Assembly (NCBI RefSeq): GCF_018070075.1
Contig: NZ_JAGPXE010000001.1
Span: forward strand, 186,001-250,000
Source: Saccharopolyspora endophytica
GTDB taxonomy: Bacteria; Actinomycetota; Actinomycetes; Mycobacteriales; Pseudonocardiaceae
Reading direction: 5' to 3'
Length of the DNA stretch: 64,000 nt
Positions 50,251 to 58,222 of this stretch are shown here, piece after piece. Both the position numbers and the translations under genes were made by a program. The notes under the pieces are model-generated. The model was given only the letters and a program-made list of their open reading frames with translations. It was not told the DNA's origin and made no database searches. Every line of letters begins with the position of its first letter. Within the stretch, counting starts at the first letter, position 1.

Positions 50251-50346
50251 TTGTCCCCAAGTTGTCCCCAGCAGCGCGGAACGCTGTCCGAAGTTATCCC
50301 CAGCTCGTTTCAATCTATCCACAGGTTGTCCCGAGGTTTGTCCACA
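50251..50346 (+). promoter_or_regulatory. Cluster of DnaA-box-like 9-mers upstream of dnaB
   Basis: Same-strand boxes: TTGTCCCCA (50251), TTGTCCCCA (50262), CTGTCCGAA (50284, weak), TTATCCCCA (50294), CTATCCACA (50315), TTGTCCCGA (50326) and TTGTCCACA (50338, exact actinobacterial consensus). Start-to-start spacings are 11, 22, 10, 21, 11 and 12 bp, close to whole helical turns. Weaker TTTCCACGG and CTTCCACAG lie upstream near 50184 and 50197. The rest of 50090-50515 holds no gene I can support. Confidence 0.7.
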
Positions 50347-50515
50347 ACTTGAGTTGCCTGCTCTGTGCGGGCGATCTAGCTTCGCGCGCGTGCGCTTGTG
50401 CCTACGCTCCGTCTCGGTGTCCCGACGACGGCGTGGACGCGCGCGTGCGAGAGGGTTCGGTCGCCGTGGTGTGCACGGACGACAGGCTGCTGGTCGGAGG
50501 AGGTGACGGGGTCCG

Positions 50516-53158
50516 GTGACGGTTCCCGACGATCGGGACGACGACCCGTACTTCGCGGACAACGGTGGGGGTGCACCCGGCGGCGCCAGCACGTTCGAGC
50601 GCCAGCCTCCGCAGGACCTCGCGGCCGAGCAGTCCGTGCTCGGCGGAATGATGCTGAGCAAGGACGCGATCGCCGACGTCGTCGAGGCGCTGAGCCCGAA
50701 CGACTTCTACCGGCCCGCGCACCAGGCCATCTACGACTGCATCCTCGACCTCTACGGCCGCGGTGAACCGGCGGACGCGATCACCGTCTCCGCGGAGCTG
50801 GAGCGCCGCCAGGAGCTGGTCAAGGTCGGCGGCGCCCCGTACCTGCACACGCTGATCTCCACGGTCCCCACGGCCGCGAACGCCGGCTACTACGCGGAGA
50901 TCGTCTCGGAGAAGGCGATCCTGCGCCGCCTCGTGGAGGCGGGCACCCGCATCGTGCAGCTGGGCTACCACGGCTCGGAGGGCGCGGCGATCGAGGAGGT
51001 CGTGGACCGCGCCCAGGCGTCGATCTACGACGTCACCGAGCGCAAGGCCAGCGAGGACTACCACGCCCTGGAGGAACTCCTCCAGCCCACGATGGACGAG
51101 ATCGACGCGATCGCGTCCCGGGGCGGGGAGTCCCAGGGCATCCCCACCGGCTTCGCGGACCTCGACGCCCTGACCAACGGCCTCCACGCAGGCCAGATGA
51201 TCATCGTCGCCGCGCGACCCGGCGTGGGCAAGGCGCTCGCCTTGGACACGCCTCTGCCCACGCCCGATGGCTGGACGACCATGGGTGAGGTCGAGGTCGG
51301 TGACCACCTCATCGGCGCTGACGGCAAGCCCACCAGGGTCGTCGCAGCTACCGAGGTCATGCACGACCGCCCGTGCTACCAGGTCGAGTTCTCCGACGGA
51401 ACGACGGTCATCGCCGACGGCAACCACCAGTGGTTGACGGATACGAGGGCGTCGAGGAAATCCGCCCACGCGGCAGCCACCGGATACAACCGGATGCGCA
51501 ACCAGCGGACTTTCGCCGAGGTGCGAACCACGGAGGAGATCGCGGCGACGTTGCGGTGCCACACGGCCGACCGCCGTCTGAACCACTCCGTCAACGCCAC
51601 CTGTCCTATCGACCTTCCGGAACGAGAGCTGCCTCTCGCGCCCTACGTCCTGGGCGTCTGGCTCGGTGACGGCACTTCGGCGTCAGCGGCGTTCACCAGC
51701 GCTGATCCGGAGATTGCCGCGTACGTCGAGGGCGAAGGCTACTACGCCCCTGAGATTCGGCACCTGTACTACGGGATTCAGTTCGTGCCGCCGGAGCCGG
51801 CCGCAGAGCGCCTCTGCGTCGTCTGCGGTGAGGCCTTCGTGCCCAAGACCAGTCAGGTCCGGACCTGCGGTAGGAGCTGCGGCGGCAAGGCTCGCTTCAT
51901 GTCCGCTCCGGTTGCGCAGCCCACTTGCCCTGACTGCGGCAGGCCGACGTGCGGCCTTCGCCAGTGCCAGCGATGCCGCAACGAGCGGGGAACCGTCCAG
52001 GCGCTCCTGCGGACGATGGGTGTGCTCGGGAACAAGCACATCCCGGAGGATTTCCTGCGAGCTTCGGAGAGTCAGCGGCGGGCGCTGCTCGCGGGCCTGC
52101 TGGACACCGACGGGACCGTCCTGCCCAGTGGTTCGGTGCAGTTCAGCGTCACCAACGAACGCTTGGCGCGCGACACCTACGAGTTGGTCGTCAGCCTCGG
52201 GTACCGCTGCTCGTGGACGACCAAACGGGTGCGTGGGCGCTGCGAGGAAACCTCGACGGCTTTCCAGCTGACCTTCAGCACGCAGGACGAGGTCTTCCGA
52301 CTGGAGCGCAAGAAGCTCGTCCACAAGGAGCGGACCGCGCGCAAGCCCCGGATGGTCGGGATGCGCTACATCACCGCTGTCCGGCCGGTGGAGAGCGTGC
52401 CGGTTCGGTGCGTCGAGGTGGATTCGGTCGATCACCTCTACCTCGCGACGCGGTCGATGATCCCGACGCACAACTCCACCCTGGGACTGGACTTCGCCAG
52501 GTCAGCGTCGGTGAAGCACGGTTTGGCGAGTGTCATCTTCTCGCTGGAGATGGGGCGCACCGAGATCGTGATGCGCATGCTCTCCGCCGAGGCGCGCATC
52601 CGCCTGGGCGACATGCGCGGTGGTCGCATGACCGACGACGACTGGACCCGGCTGGCCCGGCGGATGAGCGAGATCAGCGAAGCGCCGATCTTCGTCGACG
52701 ACTCGCCGAACCTCACGATGATGGAGATCCGCGCCAAGGCGCGTCGTCTCAAGCAGCGCCACGACATCCAGCTCATCGTCGTGGACTACATGCAGCTGAT
52801 GACCTCGGGCAAGCGCGTCGAGTCCCGTCAGCAGGAGGTCTCGGAGTTCTCCCGAAACCTCAAGCTGCTGGCCAAGGAGCTCGAAGTCCCGCTGATCGCG
52901 ATCTCCCAGCTCAACCGTGGTCCGGAGCAGAGAACGGACAAGAAGCCGCAGCTGTCGGACCTGCGTGAGTCGGGATCCCTGGAGCAGGACGCGGACATGG
53001 TCATCCTGATCCACCGCCCCGACGCCTTCGAGCGGGACGACCCCCGCATGGGCGAAGCGGACCTCATGGTCGCCAAGCACCGTGCCGGTCCCACCGCGAC
53101 GATCACCGTCGCCCACCAGCTCCACTACAGCCGCTTCGTCGACATGGCCCAGGAGTAG
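50516..53158 (+). CDS. dnaB: Replicative DNA helicase DnaB with intein
   Basis: 880 codons, of which 414 are an intein; the spliced helicase is about 466 residues. N-extein: N-terminal helical domain (about 30-130) and the RecA-like domain up to ARPGVGK. C-extein resumes STLGLDFARSASVKHG, then Walker B LIVVDYMQLM, and GPEQRTDKKPQLSDLRESGS with the arginine finger region. DnaB unwinds DNA ahead of the replisome. The intein splits the Walker A loop between Lys and Ser, so the precursor cannot bind ATP until it splices. GTG start at 50516; GGAGG lies about 14-20 nt upstream, somewhat far. Confidence 0.96.
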   Translation: MTVPDDRDDDPYFADNGGGAPGGASTFERQPPQDLAAEQSVLGGMMLSKDAIADVVEALSPNDFYRPAHQAIYDCILDLYGRGEPADAITVSAELERRQELVKVGGAPYLHTLISTVPTAANAGYYAEIVSEKAILRRLVEAGTRIVQLGYHGSEGAAIEEVVDRAQASIYDVTERKASEDYHALEELLQPTMDEIDAIASRGGESQGIPTGFADLDALTNGLHAGQMIIVAARPGVGKALALDTPLPTPDGWTTMGEVEVGDHLIGADGKPTRVVAATEVMHDRPCYQVEFSDGTTVIADGNHQWLTDTRASRKSAHAAATGYNRMRNQRTFAEVRTTEEIAATLRCHTADRRLNHSVNATCPIDLPERELPLAPYVLGVWLGDGTSASAAFTSADPEIAAYVEGEGYYAPEIRHLYYGIQFVPPEPAAERLCVVCGEAFVPKTSQVRTCGRSCGGKARFMSAPVAQPTCPDCGRPTCGLRQCQRCRNERGTVQALLRTMGVLGNKHIPEDFLRASESQRRALLAGLLDTDGTVLPSGSVQFSVTNERLARDTYELVVSLGYRCSWTTKRVRGRCEETSTAFQLTFSTQDEVFRLERKKLVHKERTARKPRMVGMRYITAVRPVESVPVRCVEVDSVDHLYLATRSMIPTHNSTLGLDFARSASVKHGLASVIFSLEMGRTEIVMRMLSAEARIRLGDMRGGRMTDDDWTRLARRMSEISEAPIFVDDSPNLTMMEIRAKARRLKQRHDIQLIVVDYMQLMTSGKRVESRQQEVSEFSRNLKLLAKELEVPLIAISQLNRGPEQRTDKKPQLSDLRESGSLEQDADMVILIHRPDAFERDDPRMGEADLMVAKHRAGPTATITVAHQLHYSRFVDMAQE
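51233..52474 (+). other. DnaB class 3-type intein with LAGLIDADG endonuclease
   Basis: Residues 240-653 of the precursor. First residue is Ala (ALALDTPLPTPDGW) instead of Cys/Ser/Thr. Block B has NHQWLTD (Trp), block F VPVRCVEVDS (Cys), and block G IPTHN before Ser+1: the W-C-T triplet of class 3 inteins, which start splicing from the block F Cys. Endonuclease motifs are LGVWLGDGT (about 379) and LLAGLLDTDG (about 525). Between them lie two cysteine clusters, CVVC...RTCGRSC and CPDC...CQRC, zinc-ribbon-like. Same insertion site as the M. tuberculosis DnaB intein. Confidence 0.9.
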
Positions 53159-53277
53159 GCCGGGTCATGGGCAGTTTCTCGAAGCGGGTGTCCGACTCTC
53201 AGTCGTGATGCCCATCGTCTGGCCTGAGAACCGGGGTCACGTCGTCGTCACATCTAGAGCTGGAGGTGCCTCAGCGC

Positions 53278-53775
53278 TCAGCGGAGGATCTCCACCAACA
53301 GCACCCACGCGTTGAGCAACGCGCCGACGAAGGCCGCGATCACCCCGGCCGGAAGCCAGTACAGCCCGCCAAGGGTCCCGGTGATCGTCCCTAGCCCCCC
53401 GACGACCGTCGCCACCGACAGCAACCCGGCAGGTATGGCGCTGTTGGTGATCCACGACAGGAGCGGCTGTTCCGGTGAGCGCAGCCAGGGCCGGTTCAAC
53501 ACCGCCAGCCACGCACCGGTGACCGCGCCGAGCACTACTAGCTCCGTCCCCAGGGCGCTCTCGCTCTGGCCGGGGATCAACAGCAGCAGCGCGATCACGA
53601 GTGGTGCGGCGAGCAGCATCAGGGTGTGCCCGGCCCGGGCCGTCAGCCGGTACCCGGCCAGAATCCGCTCCAGGTTGATCGACAACGCCACGAACACCAG
53701 ACCTGCCAGCGCAGCACCCGCACCGGCCACCGCAACACCAAAGTCGGCCCACGCCTCGGCCTGATAGGCACCCAC
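53278..53775 (-). CDS. Small multispan membrane protein
   Basis: 165 residues from a GTG at 53775. Four hydrophobic spans are seen, the first in GVAVAGAGAALAGLVFVALS and the last in VIAAFVGALLNAWVLLVEIL. A longer frame to 53892 would add a Cys/Trp-rich stretch that does not look like a signal peptide. No family or partner is evident, and no strong ribosome site. Function unknown. Confidence 0.65.
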   Translation of the reverse strand: MGAYQAEAWADFGVAVAGAGAALAGLVFVALSINLERILAGYRLTARAGHTLMLLAAPLVIALLLLIPGQSESALGTELVVLGAVTGAWLAVLNRPWLRSPEQPLLSWITNSAIPAGLLSVATVVGGLGTITGTLGGLYWLPAGVIAAFVGALLNAWVLLVEILR

Positions 53776-54002
53776 GGCGCCGATCGTGCCAGCAGTCGCG
53801 ACTGGCGGCGCGGCGATGCCGCAGTGCGGAGGAGATCGCCACCGCCTGCAGCACCAGCAGCCGGAGAACAACGGCGATGAACGGACGCTCACGTGAGATC
53901 AGCGGAGGTGACCCCGTTCCGCCCGCGTGGCGCAAGAGCGTTGTCCCCACGAGCCCCGATTCCTCCGTTGCGACCTCGTGTCCCAAACAGCTCCACCAAC
54001 CC

Positions 54003-54075
54003 GGAATACCCCCGTAATCGGGTTCCGAAATACCCCCGTATTCGGGTACCTGATTACGGCGGTAATCCGTGTTCC
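54003..54075. repeat. Three-unit 24-bp tandem repeat with internal palindromes
   Basis: Units begin GGAATACCCCCGTAATCGGG (54003), GAAATACCCCCGTATTCGGG (54027) and a diverged, partly inverted TGATTACGGCGGTAATCCG (54051). The stretch 53776-54119 between genes otherwise shows nothing coding. Confidence 0.6.
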
Positions 54076-54119
54076 CCGGGTACCAGGGCCGGGTGCGGGT
54101 GTGAGAGCTCGTTGTTGGC

Positions 54120-54308
54120 GTGGTGCCGGCTTCGGTGGGGCAGTGGTGCCTGCCTCCACCGCCCCTGGCGTGCATGCGGTGCGCCGGCGTGGAGCTGTCG
54201 AACCCGGCCTTCGTTCGCGTGCTGGAGGAAGCCGCGGCTTCCAGCGATGGCACGGACGAGCGCACGGCCCGCTTCACGGTCACCGAGCAGGACCACCACG
54301 ACCGCTGA
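54120..54308 (+). CDS. Possible small protein with a CxxC pair
   Basis: Up to 62 codons from a GTG at 54120, or 44 from the ATG at 54174. Third-position GC from the ATG on is about 39 of 44, as expected of a coding frame here. The product contains ACMRCAGVELSNPAFVRVLE and ends in EQDHHDR. No ribosome site and no family; it may be a remnant. Confidence 0.3.
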   Translation: MVPASVGQWCLPPPPLACMRCAGVELSNPAFVRVLEEAAASSDGTDERTARFTVTEQDHHDR

Positions 54309-54379
54309 TCCTCGCGGGGCGGGCGGAAACCCGGCCCCGGCGCGTCGATTCACCCCTGGCCCCGCCGAGACGACGTGCT

Positions 54380-54940
54380 CTAGCTGTGGGCGTAGAGGTC
54401 TCGGATGAGGCAGACCTCTGAGAGGTGGTGGATGAGTTCGCGGTTGATGTGCAGGACCAGTTCTGCCATGGGGGCGGTCGGGTAGGGCTCCTTGTCGCCG
54501 ACGGGTTCGCGGAGCTGGGCCTCGGTGAGGCGGTGCAGTCCGGTGAGCCAGACGTCGAGCTGGGTTTCGAGCTGGCCGAGGGCGGTGGCCGCGTCGCCCG
54601 CGTACTCCCAGGACTCGTAGCTCGCTTCGGGCGCGCCGAAGTGGGCGGCGCTGCGGGCGGCGAGCACGCCGACGATGACGTGCCCGAGGCGCCAGGCGAT
54701 CGTGGTGAACGGGGCCGGGTCGGGTGCGGGGAAGCCGTAGTCGATCGTGAAGTTCCCGGCGCCGGCCTGGATCTGCGCGTTCGAGGTGCCGCGGGGCCGG
54801 ACGCTCCAGGCGCCGGGGACCGGGGACCAGAAGTACTCGTCGTCGGTCAGGCCTTCGAGGCGCGGCCGGATCAGGTTGGTCCAGTGCCACTCCCACTGCT
54901 CCCGGAGGGCCTGGGGCCAGTCGAAGTCTTTCGCATGCAT
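54380..54940 (-). CDS. DinB-family protein
   Basis: 186 residues of the DinB/YfiT four-helix bundle. The metal-ligand histidines are plausible in AWRLGHVIVGVL (about 87) and in INRELIHHLSEVCLI (about 163-177). Motif PVPGAWSVRPRG is typical of the subgroup. Such proteins are metal-dependent thiol transferases or of unknown function. ATG 54940. Divergent from the next gene. Confidence 0.88.
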   Translation of the reverse strand: MHAKDFDWPQALREQWEWHWTNLIRPRLEGLTDDEYFWSPVPGAWSVRPRGTSNAQIQAGAGNFTIDYGFPAPDPAPFTTIAWRLGHVIVGVLAARSAAHFGAPEASYESWEYAGDAATALGQLETQLDVWLTGLHRLTEAQLREPVGDKEPYPTAPMAELVLHINRELIHHLSEVCLIRDLYAHS

Positions 54941-55026
54941 CCCGTCAGCCTGGCACCGATGCCCGACAGCGGCAGGTCGTCGCGAGGTGTCGACTTCGAC
55001 TCTGGTCGAGGTCCCAGAGTGGTGGC

Positions 55027-55407
55027 ATGACTGTTGAGAACGACCGCGAGGCGATCGAGCAGGTGGTGGCGGAGGTCCAGCGGACGCAGCGGGCCAAGGA
55101 CGCCGAGGGATTCCTGGCCCTGTTCCACCCCGATGCTCTGTGGACCACCGCCGCGGGCAAGGTGCTGATCGGCTTCGACGCGATCGCCGAGTTCACCCGT
55201 GCGGTGCTCCCCGGCGCTTCCTGGGACGGGGAGGTGACCTACGAGGCGGTGCACGTCCAGTTCTTGCGGCCCGATGTCGCCGCGGTGAAGGTCCGGCAGA
55301 TCTACCGCTCGGAGGGCACCGAGGGCGCGCCCACGTACGTGCTGACCCGGGCGTCCGATGGCCGCTGGCTGGTGCACGTCGGGCAGAACACCCTCGTGGC
55401 CTCGTAA
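55027..55407 (+). CDS. SnoaL/DUF4440-like (NTF2-fold) protein
   Basis: 126 residues. NDREAIEQVVAEVQRTQRAKDAEGFLALF is the first helix of the cone-shaped NTF2 fold; TTAAGKVLIGFDAIAEFTRA and the C-terminal DGRWLVHVGQNTLV match SgcJ/EcaC-type proteins. ATG at 55027. Role unknown; similar proteins are small hydrolases or accessory proteins. Confidence 0.85.
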   Translation: MTVENDREAIEQVVAEVQRTQRAKDAEGFLALFHPDALWTTAAGKVLIGFDAIAEFTRAVLPGASWDGEVTYEAVHVQFLRPDVAAVKVRQIYRSEGTEGAPTYVLTRASDGRWLVHVGQNTLVAS

Positions 55408-55477
55408 TCCGGTTCGACGACGTGCGCGGTCGGGCTACGGTGTGATCCGTTGTGACGGCTCGGCCCGGAGGGGACCC

Positions 55478-56217
55478 ATGTTCTCGCTCGTCGGCAGGAA
55501 AGCGCTGGTCACGGGTTCGGCGCGCGGCTGGGGCTGGAGATGGCGCGCGGGTTGGCTCGGTCGGGCGCGCACGTGGTGCTCAACGGCAGGGAGGCCGACG
55601 CCGTGGGCGCGTCGGTGGAGGAGCTGCGCGGCGAGGGGCTTTCGGTCGAGGCGGCGGTCTTCGACGTCACCGACCCCGGGGCGCCGGACGTGGTGCGCGA
55701 TCTGGAGCCGGATGTGCTGGTCAACAACGTGGGTCAGCGGGATCGGCGAGGCGTCGGTGAGCTCACGCCCGCGGACCTGGCGCGGTTGCTGGAGAACCAC
55801 CTCATCACCGCGTACGCGTTGTCGCGGGTGGTCGCGGAGGGGTTGGTCGCGCGCGGTGCGCCGGGACGGATCATCAACATCTCGTCGGTGATCGCGCAGT
55901 TTGGGCGTGCCGGCGATGTCGGTTATCCGGCCGCGAAGGCGGGTCTCGACGGGCTGACGCGCGCGTTGGCGGCTGATCTCGGGCCGTCGGGGATCACGGT
56001 CAACGCGGTGGCTCCGGGCACGTTCGCCACCGAGGTCAACGCCGCTTTGGCCGATGATCCGAGCTGGTCGGAGTGGCAGCGCACGCGCACGGCTCTGGGC
56101 CGGTGGGGTCGTCCGGAGGAGATCGCGGGTGCGGTGGTGTTCCTCGCCAGCGACGAGGCGTCGTTCATCACCGGTCAGACGCTGGCGGTCGACGGTGGTC
56201 TCACGTCGAAGTTCTGA
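55478..56217 (+). pseudogene. Short-chain dehydrogenase/reductase with frameshift in the cofactor loop
   Basis: The ATG at 55478 (after GGAGGGGACCC) begins MFSLVGRKALVTGSARG, the SDR N-terminus. The frame is then lost near 55521-55530, and the neighbouring frame continues LGLEMARGLARSGAHVVLNG, with NNVGQRDR, INISSVIAQFG, YPAAK (Tyr/Lys) and VAPGTFATEV through the stop at 56217. One base appears deleted in the TGxxxGxG loop (GSARG|LGLEM). It could be a true pseudogene, a sequencing error, or programmed; reinitiation at the ATG at 55540 would lack the NAD(P) site. Confidence 0.8.
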
Positions 56218-56530
56218 AGCCGAGCGCATCGCGCGCTAGAGTTGCGGGCGTTCCACCGGACGATGGCAATGGGAAGCGGAATCTCGATTCTCAGTTGAAA
56301 TCTCCGAGAAATAATTGTCCTCAGTAGACGGTAACTACTCGTGCGTAAAAATCCTTGTGTTGTCGCTGAATTGGGTGACACGGGGCTACGTCGGGTAATG
56401 CAGTAGCGTGTGGCTCACCCGGTGTGGCGGGTTCGCCAGCCGAATTCAGACTCGCGGGAAGCGTTGGCGCGCAGTTGGTTTCCCGCGCAACAGCTGAACC
56501 GAAATCCTGCAACAGGAAAGTTGAGGAACG
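56218..56530. other. AT-richer gene-free stretch upstream of the inhibitor gene
   Basis: No gene seen. It is notably richer in A/T than the surroundings around 56280-56370, with AGTAG-N7-CTACT (about 56321-56337) and a TTGAAATC motif. It probably holds the promoter of the secreted inhibitor at 56531; I cannot fix -35/-10 boxes. Confidence 0.4.
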
Positions 56531-56926
56531 GTGTTTGCGAAACTGACTCGCCGAGTGCTTCTCGCCTCGGCCCTCATCGCTGGAACCGCAGTCGTCCCCG
56601 GGATCGCCCACGCGGCGCCGGCCGACAGCACGATGCGCTTGACCGTTCAGAGCCGGGACATCACCGCGAACAAGTTCGGTGAGCTCAAGTGCCACCCGGC
56701 GGGCGGCACGCACCAGCACGCGGCCAAGGCGTGCGAGGAGCTGGAGAAGGTCAACGGCGACTTCACCGCCATGCAGGCCAACGTGTCGAAGGTCTGCACG
56801 ATGCAGTACCAGCCCGTCACGGCGAAGATCGAAGGCAAGTGGCGCGGCAAGGAGGTCAGCTACACGCAGACCTTCTCCAACAGCTGCACGATGCAGGTCA
56901 AGACCGGCGTCGTCTTCGAGCTCTGA
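56531..56926 (+). CDS. Subtilisin-inhibitor-like secreted protease inhibitor (SSI family)
   Basis: 131 residues. Signal peptide RRVLLASALIAGTAVVPGIA cleaved near AHAA (about residue 29). The mature part of about 102 residues has the four SSI cysteines (LKCHPAGG, AKACEELE, SKVCTMQY, SNSCTMQV) in order, the GDF motif after CEELEKVN, and the reactive-site loop CTMQYQPV with Met at P1, as in the Streptomyces inhibitor. It blocks subtilisin-type serine proteases outside the cell. GTG start with GAGGA upstream. Confidence 0.92.
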   Translation: MFAKLTRRVLLASALIAGTAVVPGIAHAAPADSTMRLTVQSRDITANKFGELKCHPAGGTHQHAAKACEELEKVNGDFTAMQANVSKVCTMQYQPVTAKIEGKWRGKEVSYTQTFSNSCTMQVKTGVVFEL

Positions 56927-56970
56927 GGTCGTTGCTCGGCGGGCTCCGCTGAGAGCCCGCCGAGCACGGC

Positions 56971-57627
56971 TCATCGCGTGAAGAGCGCCCGCCAGGAGGT
57001 CATGTCCGGGTTCGCCGGCAGCGGTGCCTGCTCGATCCGCTCGACCCGCAGGCCACCGGTGGCGAAGGCTTCGATCTCGCTGCGGGTCAGCGGCCACGGC
57101 GGACCGTCCACATCGGTGCCTTCGGCTCGAACTCCGGAGATCACCAGCAGTTCGCCGCCCGGCGCGACCATCGCCGCGACCCGGTCGGTGGCCTCCGCGC
57201 GCAGCGACAGCGGCATCGACTGCACGGTGATCGACTCCAGCACGAAGTCGAACCCGCCGACCCACTCCGGTGGCGGGTCCAGCAGATCAGCGGTCACGTA
57301 CTCGACCCCGGAACCGGCGTGTCGCGCGCGGGCGTCGCGGATCGCGGTCTCGGAGATGTCGAACGCCGTGGTCCGGAATCCCAGCGAGGCCACGAATTCG
57401 GCGTCCCGCCCGTAACCGCAGCCGACCACCAGCGCCGACCGGCCGGAGCCGTCGACATCGCGCCCCCAGTCGGGCAGCAACCCGTGCGGTGCCTCCAAGT
57501 CCCACGGCACCACGGCCTCGCCGCCGGAAGCCGCGGCGTAGAGCGGTTCGAACCAGCCCGTCGGTCGTCCTTCCGACAACGCTTCCCCGGCGAACCGGCT
57601 CGCGTCGGCGTCCCTCGGATCCACCAT
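56971..57627 (-). CDS. Class I SAM-dependent methyltransferase (TPMT-like)
   Basis: 218 residues. PTGWFEPLYAAASGGEAVVP and WDLEAPHGLLPDW resemble the TPMT/thiol-halide methyltransferase entry region. Motif I is ALVVGCGYGRDAEFVASLG (about 70-88), motif II is TTAFDISETAI, and post-I DFVLESITVQSMP. ATG 57627 preferred; a GTG at 57639 is possible. Substrate unknown; thiol or halide methylation is a family-based guess. Confidence 0.85.
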   Translation of the reverse strand: MVDPRDADASRFAGEALSEGRPTGWFEPLYAAASGGEAVVPWDLEAPHGLLPDWGRDVDGSGRSALVVGCGYGRDAEFVASLGFRTTAFDISETAIRDARARHAGSGVEYVTADLLDPPPEWVGGFDFVLESITVQSMPLSLRAEATDRVAAMVAPGGELLVISGVRAEGTDVDGPPWPLTRSEIEAFATGGLRVERIEQAPLPANPDMTSWRALFTR

Positions 57628-57727
57628 TTCCCCAATCACCCCGAAGTTCTCGCGAACCCGAACATCTTCCCAGCCGCGTCCACCGAATTCTCCGGTCGCG
57701 GGGCGGGATCTGTGCTCTGCTGGTCGG

Positions 57728-58222
57728 ATGACGGATGACCGGTCCTCGCGGGTCGCGAACCTGGCCGCGAGGCTGCTGCGCACCAGGTGGCTGGTTCGGG
57801 CGCCGATCTGGATCTTCCGCGCGGGTCTGGGCGGGGTGTTCGGGCAGCGCCTGCTCATGCTCGAACACGTCGGTCGCAAGTCCCGGCAGCCCCGGTACGT
57901 GGTGCTGGAGGTCGTCGACCGAACGGAAACCGGCTACGTCCTGGCCGCCGGTTTCGGCGAGCGCACCCAGTGGCTGCGCAACCTCGACGCCCACCCCGGC
58001 GCCCACGTCTCCGTCGGCGCCCGGTCGCGGGTTCCGGTGGAGGCCAGGAGGCTCACGCCCGCCGAAGCGGCCGAGACCCTGCAGCGCTACGCCGCCAGGA
58101 ATCCCCGCGCCTGGGCCAAGCTGCGCCCGGTCTTCGAGCGGACGTTGGGAGCCCCGATCTCGGAGTCCGGCACGACGCTGCCGATGGTCGCCCTGACCGA
58201 GACACGTCCGTGCGGCGGGTGA
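57728..58222 (+). CDS. Deazaflavin-dependent nitroreductase-family protein (DUF385)
   Basis: 164 residues. LMLEHVGRKSRQPRYVVLEV (about 42-61) and FGERTQWLRNLDAHPGAHVS (about 76-95) are the F420-binding hallmarks of the Ddn/FDOR-A group. N-terminus is basic with a hydrophobic stretch, perhaps membrane-associated. ATG 57728. The following MBL gene overlaps its end, suggesting co-expression. Confidence 0.9.
   Translation: MTDDRSSRVANLAARLLRTRWLVRAPIWIFRAGLGGVFGQRLLMLEHVGRKSRQPRYVVLEVVDRTETGYVLAAGFGERTQWLRNLDAHPGAHVSVGARSRVPVEARRLTPAEAAETLQRYAARNPRAWAKLRPVFERTLGAPISESGTTLPMVALTETRPCGG

Noticed and set aside
50184..50346. Chromosomal oriC
   Set aside because: DnaA-like boxes are present, but actinobacterial oriC lies between dnaA and dnaN and has more boxes plus an AT-rich part; neither gene is here.
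53899..54159. Minus-strand frame with repeated TGVFR/ITAVIR
   Set aside because: The apparent peptide repeat is the translation of the 24-bp tandem DNA repeat, with no start signal or coding bias.
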